Of a stretch of DNA of 64,000 bases, positions 22,056 to 33,908 are shown in pieces; the stretch's first letter is position 1; every line of letters begins with the position of its first letter. Below the pieces are notes generated by a model, which saw only the letters and a program-made list of their open reading frames with translations, was not told the DNA's origin and did not search any database. The stretch spans positions 28,244 through 92,243 of the forward strand of contig WIXG01000316.1 in the NCBI GenBank assembly GCA_009869945.1, given 5' to 3'. The position numbers and the translations under genes are program-made. The DNA comes from Mesaphorura yosii. Lineage: Eukaryota > Arthropoda > Collembola > Poduromorpha > Tullbergiidae.

Positions 22056-23468
22056 ATGACTAAAAACAATAACATCGACGGCACGGGCGCGGACGTCGAC
22101 ACTGACACAAACTCCGAGACGAGATTGTGGAGCTGGCCGTGGAAGAAATCGTCGTTCACGGTCGGGCTGAGGGGAACTGTCATCTCCAAAATGTGGTGGA
22201 AAGTTTTCCTCGTTTTGTTCTACACAATTTCCGTGTGTGGGTTAGATATTTTCGTCCCAATGGACTTCACACCAGCTTTGGTGCCGATAATGGGGACGGT
22301 CATCGGATTCCTGCTCGTTTTTCGGACCAACACAGCATACGACAGATACTACGAAGGGAGGAAAGTCTGGAGCGGAATGAACCAGGCCGCTCGTCGCCTC
22401 ATCTGCTGCATTTGGGTCTCCGTCGACGGCCATGATCAACAACTGGTCGAGGAGAAGAAGGCGATGATTAACTGCGTGCTCGCATTTCCCGTCGCCGTCA
22501 AGCACTACCTCCGCGAAGAGTACTGCTACGACTACGATGACCTCAAGGCGTTGATTGGCAATCTGGTCGCGTTCCAGAAGAAGAATTACAGATCGTCGGC
22601 GCATGCTCTGATGACTCAAAAGGCAACGCGAAAGAAATTCTCGTACGTCTGCAAAGGAGTTCCGGTCCAGACGAATATTCCGATGGAAATCGTCCACTGC
22701 GTTGCAATTTACATGAAGAGTTTGATCTTAAGGAAGATGGTTGATAACTCCGTCATTGTCACGATGAATCTCGGTACCTTTCCCATGCATGGCCATTTTT
22801 GTGGGTTATACAAGCATATTACTGATTCTGGTCTGGCCTTTGCTGAATTTCAGCTCTAACTTGTCTCATCGAGCACCTCGGCTCCTTTGAACGGATTCTT
22901 CGCACGCCTCTTCCCCTCGCGTACTCTGTCCATTTGCATCATGCGCTGTGGATCCACATTTTGTCGCTGCCGTTCCAGTTGGTTTCCACCCTTGGATGGT
23001 GGACCATACCTGCAGTTGGATTCACGTCGTTTACACTGCTGGGAATTCTGGAAATTGGGTACGTCGGAAGGATTTTATATTATGGTCACGAAAATCCCGA
23101 TAAACATAAAGCTGATTAAATTTTATAGTTGGGAAATCGAAAACCCGTTTGGATACGACGACAATGATTTGGTAAGCTAAATTCGAGCTGAATTTTGAAC
23201 GTATCTCTTAATTCGTCTACTAATCATGAATTCTCCCCAGCCGCTGGACGATTTCTGCAGCGCCCTGCAGAAGGAGGTGAACGACATAATCGGGGACAAC
23301 ATGCGTTCTCTTGAAGATCTTTACAATCCCGACCTGCAGGCTGTCAACAGTTATCAACCAAGCACGAAGTACGCTGAGCTTTCAGTCCAGTCCATCGACG
23401 AAGTTCATATTTTAGGGGTTAACAAGGCTCCGAACAACGGATTCACGTTCATTAACACGAAGTTCTAA
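22056..23468 (+). CDS. bestrophin-like channel of the fungal/bacterial (UPF0187/YneE) subtype
   Basis: Four exons, 22056-22773, 22854-23058, 23129-23171 and 23241-23468, give 397 residues. The start GCGCCATGA has a good context. Bestrophin-family proteins are pentameric anion or cation channels. The sequence follows the subtype known from fungi, plants and bacteria rather than animal bestrophins. GFLLVFRTNTAYDRYYEGRK is followed by VWSGMN, then the helical hairpin LLGILEIG, then EIENPFGYDDNDLPLD at the exon 3-4 junction. Hydrophobic membrane segments lie at about residues 48-68, 72-92, 258-275 and 282-300. The first exon begins with a polar leader of 25-30 residues. Three ordinary GT-AG introns and host-gene neighbours on both sides argue that it is a resident gene rather than contamination. 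Confidence 0.85.
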
Positions 23469-23524
23469 TTAAGGGTTTTTCATTGTACATAGCTCGTGTA
23501 AAGAATTTTTATAGAAATTGATCT

Positions 23525-23530
23525 AATAAA
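23525..23530 (+). terminator. polyadenylation signal of the bestrophin-like gene
   Basis: AATAAA 57 bp after the stop codon. Confidence 0.6.
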
Positions 23531-23821
23531 TCGTAAAATCGATCTCATCAGAAGTCCTTCCAGTCGGTGTCAGTGAATCCATACAGACTTTCCTTTGTTG
23601 TAAGCCCGTAGCCTAAAATACGCTACAAAATAGAAGCAGGCGGCGGCGATTCAACTTTCAAGAGATCTTCATATACTTGTCTGACTTGGCATGTGCGCAC
23701 GGGTTGATTTAGCATACACGTGCTTTTGCTGAATCTTTCTTAAAGCTTCGTAATTTCTGTCATTAAACTGATTTGTTGGTGATTCGGTGAGTTAGCTTAC
23801 CATCTTTAAATTGCTGAAATC

Positions 23822-26711
23822 ATGGGTCGAATGAAGAATTCAGCCCAGGTCCCCCATCGGCCGGGTCCGCTGGTCCAGACGAATAAGAAACACAAGAGCG
23901 GAAAACACCGGAGTAAAGGAGTGTTGGACTCAGAAGTTCGCGGTAAGTTAATTCACAGTTAAATTAGTTAAATAAAGCGGATTGATTCATCTAACCTTTG
24001 ATCTTTGATGCCCAGGTCGAGTATCTCTTGCTACCATCAAGAAGAAGTTCAAGAATCCATTGCCCAAAGCGGCACGTCGAAAGCAAGCCGCGATTGACAG
24101 GAATCACAAAATTCAGGCCGTGCTAGACGAAAAGAAGCGGCTGGGCGGAATGCGTGGAGCTCCCATCAATGTGTGCTTAATTCCATTGTCTGCTGCGTGT
24201 AACACCAACTTGACACTCCGACATATCCTCGACCAATCAAAATCGACGTCGAATTTCTTGGGACAATGTGGAAATACGTCTCATGTGAAGTAAGTTCGCT
24301 AAACCTGTTAAGCTGTTACTGTTGGTTAGATTTATCCCCGATTAATTTCTAAGCTGCTTACCTCACTTAATTTTCAGATTAAACAATGGGAAGAACTTAA
24401 CGTTCGTCGTTCCATCAAGGAATGACTTCTGGACATGTTTGGACATCATGAAATTGTCCGATGTCGTCCTGTTCTATCTTCCCATCCTGGAGCCGCTGTC
24501 GGATGAAGCCCTAACATTATTAAAGTGTGCGAAAAATCAAGGAATGTCGACTCCGTTCCTGGGTGTCGCCGCTGATTTTACAAAGGTAGATTTCAGAACA
24601 GTTCGGCCCCTTTCTTCAGTGTTGCCTTTTGGTTTACTCAATCATGTTTCACTTATTGTAGGCGGAGGAAAAGGCCTTCCTCAAATCTGTACACCGATTT
24701 CTGCCGCTTGAGAAAATATACCCTATGGTCAACCCTGGTCAAATTGCTAATCTATTACGAATGCTCACCGTGACAAAAGTGAGCATCCCTAAGCAGTACA
24801 CAATGCGATCAGGAATGCTGATTGAGAACTGTCAAGTTATTCACGGAGACGAACCCGTCATTAATCAGTTGCTGCCTTCTTACCTTAATACTCCATCGGA
24901 ACCTCTTGGACAAATTCTGCACGTCACAGGATATGTCAGACGCAGGAATTTGAATCCTTACAGTTATGTGCACATTACTGGAGCAGGCACGTATCAGATT
25001 CTCCGGGTCGACGTCAATCCGATCCAGAATCCGTGGGTGTACAAACCAGATGATTTCAATGCTGCTCCGCCGAGATTTATTTACGACCCAAACAACATTC
25101 CGGAGGAGTTACGAGAGAATGAAGAGGCGCAGGATAACGACGCAGATAACGTGTCGATGGCATCGGATGACTTATCAGACGTGGATAGTGAAATGGACGC
25201 AGAGAGCCAAGATAGCATGGCAAAGCAGCGGCGTTTGCCCAAAGGCACTTCTGAATACCAAGCAAACTGGCTGGCCGACTCCGATTCCGAAAAGGATGGC
25301 GATGAGATTTTCTCCGACAACGAAGAGTTGGAAAGTTCTGGGTCAGGCGAGGATGAAGACGAAGAAGGAAGCGAAGAAGATGATGAAATGGATTGGGATG
25401 AAGAACAGAAAGAACTTGCGCTGAAGAAAGGTAAGTTGATAGAAAGCTGATAGGGATCAACAAAACAAGGAATAATTTTTGCCTAAAAAGATCGTATTCT
25501 GTCATTCCAGCTGCAAGAGACGAAGCCGAATTCCCAGACTGGATTGACACGCCAATGGACCAGGAAGCCAAAGTACGGTTTCAGCGTTATCGTGGCCTTG
25601 AGTCGTTCAAAACTTCGACCTGGAATCCAAACGAGAATTTGCCAAAGGAGTATTCGCAACTATTCCAATTTCAAAACTTTCGGCACACACACAAGAAAAT
25701 ATTGAAGGAATCGCTGGACGATGGGTTCGGATTCATTCCTGTTGGGCAGCGAGTGAGCATGTTCTTACGACCGATCGATAAGAACTCAGCGTCGCACGTG
25801 CCCACTGCTGGTCAATCGCCCTTCGTCGCGTTATTTTCCCTACTGCGTCATGAGACTCGCGTCTCTGTACTGAACCTCCATCTTAATTTGGGTGAAGTCC
25901 TGAAGAACAAGGAACACACCCTGTTTCAAGTCGGGTTTCATCGCTTCCAAGCCAAGCCGATTCTGAGCGACGTGACGCCAGGAAACAAACACAAGGTAAG
26001 GTCAAGTTGGATCAAGCTAATGGTAATCCTTCGAATGAATAAGTCTGAACTGTTGACGGTGATATATTTTCTTGCTCCATGCAGATGTTAAGATTTGGAC
26101 AGCAGAACTCCTCCTGCGTGGCCACCATTATCGGCCCAATCGTTTTTCCAACTGCTTCGGTACTGGCGTTTAAAGGATCAAATATGTCATTGGTAAACAG
26201 TCTAAAACAAATAATTCTTTTCCGGATTAAGATTTTGCTCCAATCGCTTTTTGGTATTCACGCTTACAGTTGCATGTTGGCAGTGGTTCCGTGTCTTCGA
26301 TTGACCCTTCTCGTATCATCGTCAAACGGATCCTTCTGAGTGGATATCCGTTCAGATGCAACGGGAGAAAGGCGACGGTCCGCTTCATGTTTTTCAATCG
26401 AGAGGACATTGAATGGTTCAAGCCCGTGGAGCTCCGGACGAGATACGGGAGAAGGGGCCACATCAAGGAACCTTTAGGTATTACGAGCATTATCGATGGA
26501 AGCAGAAGCAAATCGAAAGGCTCCAATGCCCCGTTATCACTTTTATCACTATTTGTGCTGAATCTCAATTTCAGGCACTCATGGACACATGAAATGCGTG
26601 TTTGACGGACAACTCAAGTCGCAGGACACCGTTTTGATGCCACTGTACAAGCGGGTTTTCCCCAAATGGAATTATGACGAGTACGTCCCGGCTTTCGCTA
26701 TTTATGACTAA
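23822..26711 (+). CDS. TSR1: TSR1, 40S ribosome-biogenesis factor
   Basis: Eight exons, 23822-23942, 24016-24289, 24378-24585, 24662-25430, 25511-25995, 26085-26192, 26270-26477 and 26575-26711, give 769 residues; human TSR1 has 804. TSR1 is a GTPase-fold protein without GTPase activity that binds pre-40S particles in the nucleus and cytoplasm. The N-terminus is basic ([20 protein letters not shown]). The degenerate G domain follows, then the AARP2CN-type domain ([20 protein letters not shown]). A long acidic Asp/Glu/Ser linker comes at about 395-510. The C-terminal Bms1/Tsr1 domain has [20 protein letters not shown] and [19 protein letters not shown]. The ending [12 protein letters not shown] is family-typical. 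Confidence 0.95.
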
Positions 26712-26813
26712 TTAACTACAGTAGGATAAAGTTACAATAATAATTAATATAGTTATCAACAAGCGCTCTAGATTGTTATGCTAAAATACGTACTAAGCAA
26801 TTTATATTCGTTT

Positions 26814-26819
26814 AATAAA
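26814..26819 (+). terminator. polyadenylation signal of TSR1
   Basis: AATAAA about 100 bp after the TSR1 stop codon. Confidence 0.6.
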
Positions 26820-26857
26820 TTACTGTTAATCACATAAGCATTCATTCAGCAAAGAAT

Positions 26858-27530
26858 TTATTGAGAGGTGATCCGGAGCGGGAAGATGATTGTACTTTTA
26901 TTCCCCGCCGAAATGGTGTTTGGTGTTTGGAGTTAGCGGTGCTGCGAAACGTTGGAAATTTGTATTTTTAGCAGAGGTTAGCCACAGGGTAGCCTTAAAT
27001 GAGTTATTAATCCGGGACCCACCTGCAACGCCGCCGGGCTCTGCATCATGATGTCACTCGCCTCCTTCAGCGCCTTGTTCGCCTTCATCGCACCATCGGC
27101 CGCGATGAATTTAGCATGTGCTTCACAAGTGGCTTCTGCTTCTGCCACCGTGGCGCGCTGGAGTTGGACGGGAAGGCGGACGTCCTTTCTGTTAAATAAG
27201 TTAAACTGCGGGGGTATTCAAGAAATTAGAGACAGGCTCCTCCATCATTCGTAGATTCGTATAAGATTATGGACTCACATCTCGACTCTCTCAACCTTCA
27301 CGCCCTACGGTACGGGTCGGTGGCCTCATCCAAGCTGGATTGCATCGTGTGGGAGATACACTCGCGATCTGAGAGGATTTCTGCCAGGTTCTTCGTACCG
27401 AGCACATTCCGGAGGGTGGTGGCAGCGAGGAGTTGCGTGGAGCGGCTGGAGTCAAACGGAAATGAATTACAAGTGCTGCTGCCACATTGGTCACCGCAGC
27501 CCCTGGATCGTAGACTCTGTACTTATTTAC
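26858..27530 (-). pseudogene. stomatin (band 7/SPFH) pseudogene with preserved introns
   Basis: Minus-strand pieces reproduce the stomatin/MEC-2 C-terminal half in order. About 27530-27480 reads YRVYDPGAAVTNVAAA. About 27455-27279 reads STQLLAATTLRNVLGTKN through SHTMQSSLDEATDP. Exon 27188-27023 reads VRLPVQLQRATVAEAEA through SDIMMQSPAALQ. Exon 26941-26858 reads NTISAGNKSTIIFPL. GT-AG introns at 27278-27189 and 27022-26942 survive, so it arose by DNA duplication rather than retroposition. Lesions seen: about 26 extra bases after VAAA that shift frame, a tandem CCGTA duplication near 27306-27315, and an in-frame TAA at 26935-26933 where family members have Tyr (RYLQTLN). The N-terminal hairpin and first half are missing. 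Upstream it abuts the reverse-transcriptase remnant. Confidence 0.8.
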
Positions 27531-28890
27531 TGACAAAATTACATCAAGAAACGGTACAAGAGCTGAAAGCACGAACAGTAGGAGAAATCCTGTCTCAGGA
27601 TCGCCGTGTACACCGCCTGAAGAATTCACAACCCACCACTCTTCACAGGCAGGGACGACTGGAGCCAGGCCTCGGGAGAAAAGGAGCAGTTCAAAAGCTC
27701 CTCCACGACGGACTTCAACTTGGCGTCGTAGTCGACGAGCAGATCCCTCCTCTTGAATGCAGGAGCGCAGCGAAGAAAGTAGACGAGACGAGGGAGGGAG
27801 ACTGACACACGGAGCAGGAAGAAGGAGGAGTGGGAGGAAAGTAGCACGAGGCGTGTGCAGACCGCCGAAGGTTTGCGGACTTCTTCCGAAGCACAGCCTC
27901 TATAGCGGGGAGAGTGAGGGGGCTGCCAAGCAAAGTGGTTCCCTGAGGCTGCGGGCCCAAATTGCCAGGGTCCACAGCACGGAACTGTTCCAACACAGCC
28001 AATCGCTCCTCCTCCGACGCCGCCCCGGAAATGACTAGCTCCGACTTCAACAAGCTTGTGGGAGTTCAACTGCGGTCCCACGTTGGCCGACCACTCGACC
28101 ACCAGCTGCAGAGCATGGAGTGCATTGCCAGGCGTGTCTCCCAACGTCGCATCGTCCAGGTACCAAAAGTTGAACTCCAAGTCCAAGGCTTCAACGATGG
28201 GCTGGACGAGGAGGGCAAAGAGAGCTCGACCAAGCGGATAGTCCTGGTAAAAGCAGCGCTGCGACTCGATGAAGACGACGAGTAGTAAAGGTGCGCCGGT
28301 GAGCCATAGGTCTGCTAGAGGAGCGGAAAGGCAGATGGATAGCGTTCCCGGACGACAGTGAGGAGCCGATCCCGCCGAAGTTCCTTGAAGGCGTTCTTGA
28401 AGTCAAGCTTCAGCAGGACGCGGCTCCACTGGCACTGAGATTCAGGTAAGCACGCCCTGCGTGCGCGCTGATCGCGAGACCCCCTTGGACTCCAACTCCA
28501 AACTGGTGTAGCGCCAAGTATAGGTGAGATCAGCGGAGATGCGCTGGAGCACGATCTTCGACGCAAGCCTCCTCCAAGTGCAGCCGACGGCGATGGGTCG
28601 AATCCCTCCGCACTTCTTCTTTAAGAGGTGAGGGATGCGCCGAAGAAGATGGGACGAAGTAGCTCCGGCACCTCGCCGCGAAGTATAATATCCATGAGGG
28701 ACCCGATCACGATCCCAAGCTCAGTCGCTGCGTCGCCCACCGTCTCAGCGAGTAAGTCCCTTAGAATTTGGGAGCGGAGCGAACCAGTCCACCAGCAGAG
28801 CCAGGCGGAAAGGAAAGGCTCCCCGCCGGAGACCCAAATCACGACGAGTGGGGTGTCGAGTGGCCCCGGGTACTGAGTTGGTTCCACTAT
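27531..28890 (-). mobile_element. degenerate non-LTR-type reverse transcriptase
   Basis: Minus-strand frames give, in order, LKKKCGGIRPIAVGCTWRRL (fingers, about 28625-28566), LLKLDFKNAFKELRRD (palm motif A, about 28430), a TAG after SAFPLL near 28315, QDYPLGRALFALL, and FWYLDDATLGD (catalytic motif C, about 28165-28135). The thumb-like region is split over two frames (SGAASEEERLAVLEQFRAVD near 28045, then AWLQSSLPVKSGGL near 27640). It ends in VPFLDVIL at about 27535. The order and motifs match long single-ORF reverse transcriptases found in many invertebrate genomes. Several frame changes and the stop codon show it is dead. Part of the region reads cleanly in short segments only, so boundaries are approximate. 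No terminal repeats or target-site duplications were identified. Confidence 0.8.
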
Positions 28891-29933
28891 TCATCTGTAG
28901 TAAACCCAACATCAACGGGTGGATGCCATTTACAGATTCATTGATAAGTCAACAAAGATGAAGACAAGCTCGGTTAAACTCCTGTTGACGACGTGCTTAC
29001 CCCAAAAGCGAAACTCGATGGCTTCCGTAATGTTAATTGCAGGATTTGCAGTTTGCAGTTTTCAGACGTACAATTCGAGAATCTGAGGACCAGCCAGATA
29101 ATTTTAAGCTTGGCGTGGCGTGTGTGGGTGGATTTTTGCGATTTTTGCCTCAAGTAAATTTTCATTACCATCTTTGCAATTGCCACGCTCTTGCTTGCCT
29201 GCCTTGTGTTCTTCGCAATTTGCTTTTCCCGTGGCTGTATAATAAAACATACATGCAAATTGTTTAAAGAGAGTTAATTTAGCGTTTCAAGCCGTCTGGC
29301 CCGAGTTTGTTTTAAGAAAGCGCAGAAACTGACAGATGTAATCACGTAATACGCGTTTGTCATGTTAAACAATCACAAGCCTCGCCATAAAAAGCGAGAG
29401 GATTGACCCTTCCCGTGCCCAAAAGCGTAGAGTACTGCGAATACTGCGAAAGAATTGGGTGCAACCGTGTGAAACAACGTCGGGATGCTGGTAATAAATA
29501 AATTTTATGCTTCTCAACTCCAGTCAAATGAAAAGGAATGCCGACTATTATCTTAATTCCACCCTGCCTCTGCATTGTTGTCGGTCGGAAATTATGCGTT
29601 TAGCATTAGCGTTCTCAGCCTGTCTCATTTTGCATTTGGCCACAGCCGCAATTTACGGTCTGTTTTCATCTCGTGCCTGTAGTCTTTTGAGTGGCAGTGG
29701 CAGGTAACAGAGCAGGTAAGCTACGGTTGTTTTCGGTGTACAGAAGATGAAAAGTGAAGTGAAGACAGACTAAAGTTCCGACAACAGAAGAAGAAAGGCG
29801 AGACCCTCATTCATCTTGAAAACTCTTGCGTGCGAGTTCGGCGCGTTGTCGAGAGTTCCTCAGTCGTCAGTCGAGTGTTAAGTTTCCGGAAATTCTCAGA
29901 TCAGAACGCTTGAACGTGAAACACCACGTTAAA
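28891..29933. other. intergenic and 5' UTR of the Spätzle-like gene
   Basis: No recognised coding exon. The last part is the likely 5' leader of the next gene, since the frame is open upstream of its ATG from 29826 but without family features. Confidence 0.35.
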
Positions 29934-31256
29934 ATGCCTCGCGTTCGTTTTCCGGGTTTAGTACACTTTCTCCTTCTGTTCAAGCTCACAGTCACAGCCA
30001 TTAGCGTTGGTCAAGGTCAAGGTGAAGCAGCAGATTCGCAGCAGCTGAAGTATGTCTGGGGAGACGCGCTGGACGATCCTCTGGCGTCTGGGCCGAATGG
30101 AGAGGCTTATCCATGGTCAGTGCAAGCAAGTGCATAGGAATTCACCAATTCAGTCTGACGGTTTTAATACGTGATTTTCAGGGACCTCGTATCAAAAATT
30201 GCGACAAAGCAGCGGAATTCACGATCCATGTTGTTTCCTGCCGCTGACGCTGGTGCAGATCCTCAACTCCTCCAGAATCTGATTTCACCGCAGGAAACTC
30301 GTCAATTGCTACTGAACTTGGGTACATTCACCTCGGAAGCGCAAGCCCAAGCGAATGAGTACTGGCAATACTCCACAATTGACGGTGACGGTGACGGCGA
30401 CGGTTATAGTGAAAGTAAGAATCCTGTAGCCTACATGAATACGACAGCGACCGGGACCCGGACCAAATCCAAGTCTTCTGCGTTCGACGGTCAAGCTCAA
30501 GGTCGTGGTCAAAAGCAGCAGACGGGATATCATCGGAAGGGCCGAGCAAGCCTGCACACTGCTGCTGGCAGTAGCAGTGGCAGAAGAAGAAATGCAAAGG
30601 TTCAAGACTGGAAAAAACAACAGAGACAAGATCTCGCTGAGGGCTGTGTCCCTTCAAGGCTCTGTGCGTCGACGTACAACACAACTGCGCCTTTGTATGG
30701 TTAGTAAACAATGAAATTGCACCTGCATCAGGCCCGAAACAGTCACAAGTAATGAAATAATGGTCAATTTCTGAAGGGATTTCACTCACGTCCGGAAAAC
30801 CCGTGACAATCGTGCAGAAGTTTCCGGATTTGCTGCAGCAGGTCGTCTTCCAAGTCTGCAAGTAAGGACGGTCATCAAAATTGGAATTTGCAATGGTTTC
30901 ATTCGGTAAAAAAAGTGAAAATAATTAGAATGGTTTCTATCGATGTTTAGGCAAACTGAATGTGAAGTCCTGCAAGGAGAATGCATCCAGACGTATCTTC
31001 CATACTTGTTTCTCGTCCTGCCGCTGGGGCCCGTTACATTAACAGGTAGGCGTCCGTCCATGCCCACGCCTTTCTTGTCGGAGTTTCTCGATGGCTTCAC
31101 GCACTTTGGCATTTTCTCATGTCTCATTTTTTTCGCCAATCCCCAGGTCAAGATTACATTCTGGTCGAGAGCGGCTGTGTGTGCCAACCAAAGTACGCCA
31201 GGAAGTTGGAACAGTCGACGGCACCACTGCCTTCAATTCAGCCATTGGATAAATAG
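29934..31256 (+). CDS. secreted cystine-knot ligand of the Spätzle/Trunk type
   Basis: Five exons, 29934-30115, 30182-30699, 30777-30861, 30951-31045 and 31147-31256, give 329 residues. The start MPRVRFPGLVHFLLLFKL is a signal peptide, with cleavage likely near the AISVGQ region. A long low-complexity pro-region follows (Gln/Ser/Gly-rich, with a DGDGDGDG run), then basic residues GRRRNAK that could be a convertase site. The C-terminal part holds seven cysteines, with VTIVQKFPDLLQQVVFQVC, ECEVLQGEC and ESGCVCQPKYAR. This is the spacing style of Spätzle-family knots, which activate Toll or Torso receptors. The exact subfamily (Spätzle 1-6, Trunk or PTTH) cannot be assigned by eye. Other neurotrophin-like ligands remain possible. 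Confidence 0.75.
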
Positions 31257-32313
31257 CCCAAATTTACACAAATTATGTATAATTCTGTTATAAATTGAAC
31301 CCCAATTTGCTTCGAATCCCAAATTTATCCGATATGCCATTATTCATTGATTCCTGGCATGCTTTTCGCATTACTAAGCTGACATTTGCAAATTCGCTTA
31401 ATTGCATGACTTCAGCACTAGCTGACAGAGCAATCTCTGATTCTCTGATGTGGATCCCCGTTAGCAAACAGGAGAACACCACCACAAGAGGTTGTACTTG
31501 CTCGTAGCTGAGAGCTGAAACTGCTGGCCACGGCTGAACAGATGATGAGAAACTTTTAATGTGCTGTTCGCTGTTGCTGTTACGCAGTTGTAGTTGCTTT
31601 GCTTGCGTTGAGTTGAGGAGATGACGACCTTTTCCATTTCCATCCTTTGTCTGTGAGTCTGTGTGCTAACCAAAACCACCAACCAACTCACTACGTAATA
31701 CGTAATTTCTGGTACGTACATCACGAACACGAATTTATCCCATGCACAAAATCCAATGCTACAAGCTGCTGCTGTCTGTTGTCCTGTTAGGTTGGTTGTT
31801 TTTTGTTGTTCTGTGCTAACTGCCGAGTTGCTAAGCTTAGAACTCGACAGACTCGACTACATTTAAAGAGTGACTCACGAATACGAATACTTTGCACATA
31901 AAGTCACTGTGACTGTACTTATCAATCATTCCACTGCTAGAATTTCAGAAAGGGGAAGTGGATTACAATTTTGTAAGTCATACTCTTAACTCATGACTCT
32001 TAGCGTAGAGCAGCGCATAAAGTGAAGGCAGAAGATCAGTTCATATCTAATTGTGTTTCCACAGTGCAAGACGCGAGGGCAAGTACATTGAATGAATTGT
32101 TTCAGTCAGAGCCAGAGGCAGAGCCTGATTCATAACGTGTAGGGAGGATTTCGTCGCAACCCCAATTCAGCAGGCCATCGGTCAAGAGTCGTCTTCATTA
32201 CGCATCGTCCGTCGCCAGTGATTCCCATCAAAAAGGTCACTAACCAGCAGACAGTCAAAATTTTGGCAATTAATTTGTGGGCTGACGGTTCGCTGAAAAT
32301 TTCACGAGTTCAA
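31257..32313. other. intergenic and Rab7 5' UTR exon
   Basis: Upstream region of Rab7. A donor at 32314 (CAA|GTAAGT) ends a likely noncoding first exon, and the acceptor TTTTTAG at 32561-32567 opens the exon carrying the ATG. Otherwise nothing recognised. Confidence 0.45.
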
Positions 32314-32573
32314 GTAAGTTATTGTCATAATTCATAATTAAATACTACTTCTTGAGACCGAACTCTTCTTTGTCTGTGTCTTTCTTTATCGAAATTTAAT
32401 TATGTTAATGACGTCATTGATCAGACGTACAGTTGAGGGTTAAATGATTAACCTACTTATTTAATGACTCCCCCAAGGCTGACTACTAGTAAAGTTAGCC
32501 AAGTAGTAATAAAAATATCCGAATTCCATTCATTTTATCAGCTAATCCCTGTATTACTGGTTTTTAGATTTAA

Positions 32574-33450
<877 letters not shown>

Positions 33451-33902
33451 AAGTAATCCTAAACCTAAGACCATATTCACTTAATCCTAAACTAAGCATA
33501 AGCGATAAATGATAGGCGTAAGCGTACACTTGTAAGTCGAATGCCGAAGACCTACCAAAACCAAGCCAAGCCAGAACCTTCATTTTTGAACCGATATCAA
33601 CTCACAGCTGCTAAATTGATGACTTTTTAAAGTTACTTAAATGCTAGAGTAGCAAAATTCGTGTCTGTAAACTGTAGATTTGTGTGTACACAAAATTACG
33701 GAATTTTTTCCTCCTCGACCTACAAAATTCGAATCAGTGCAGTGCAGCGCGAAGAAGCGTGTGTGAATGACAAAATCCACATCTTCGTGTAATAAATTGC
33801 AATTAATTATACGCAAATAATGAGTAAGTATGCTAATGTCATGTCATTTGTATAATTTGATTGTAATAGCCTAGCCCTAGCCTAGATTTAGACAGATACA
33901 GA

Positions 33903-33908
33903 AATAAA
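33903..33908 (+). terminator. polyadenylation signal of Rab7
   Basis: AATAAA at the end of a roughly 450-bp 3' UTR. An earlier copy at 33791-33796 may give a shorter form. Confidence 0.5.

Noticed and set aside
27757-28285. Plus-strand reading frames over the reverse-transcriptase region
   Set aside because: They are antisense shadows; all recognisable motifs are on the minus strand.
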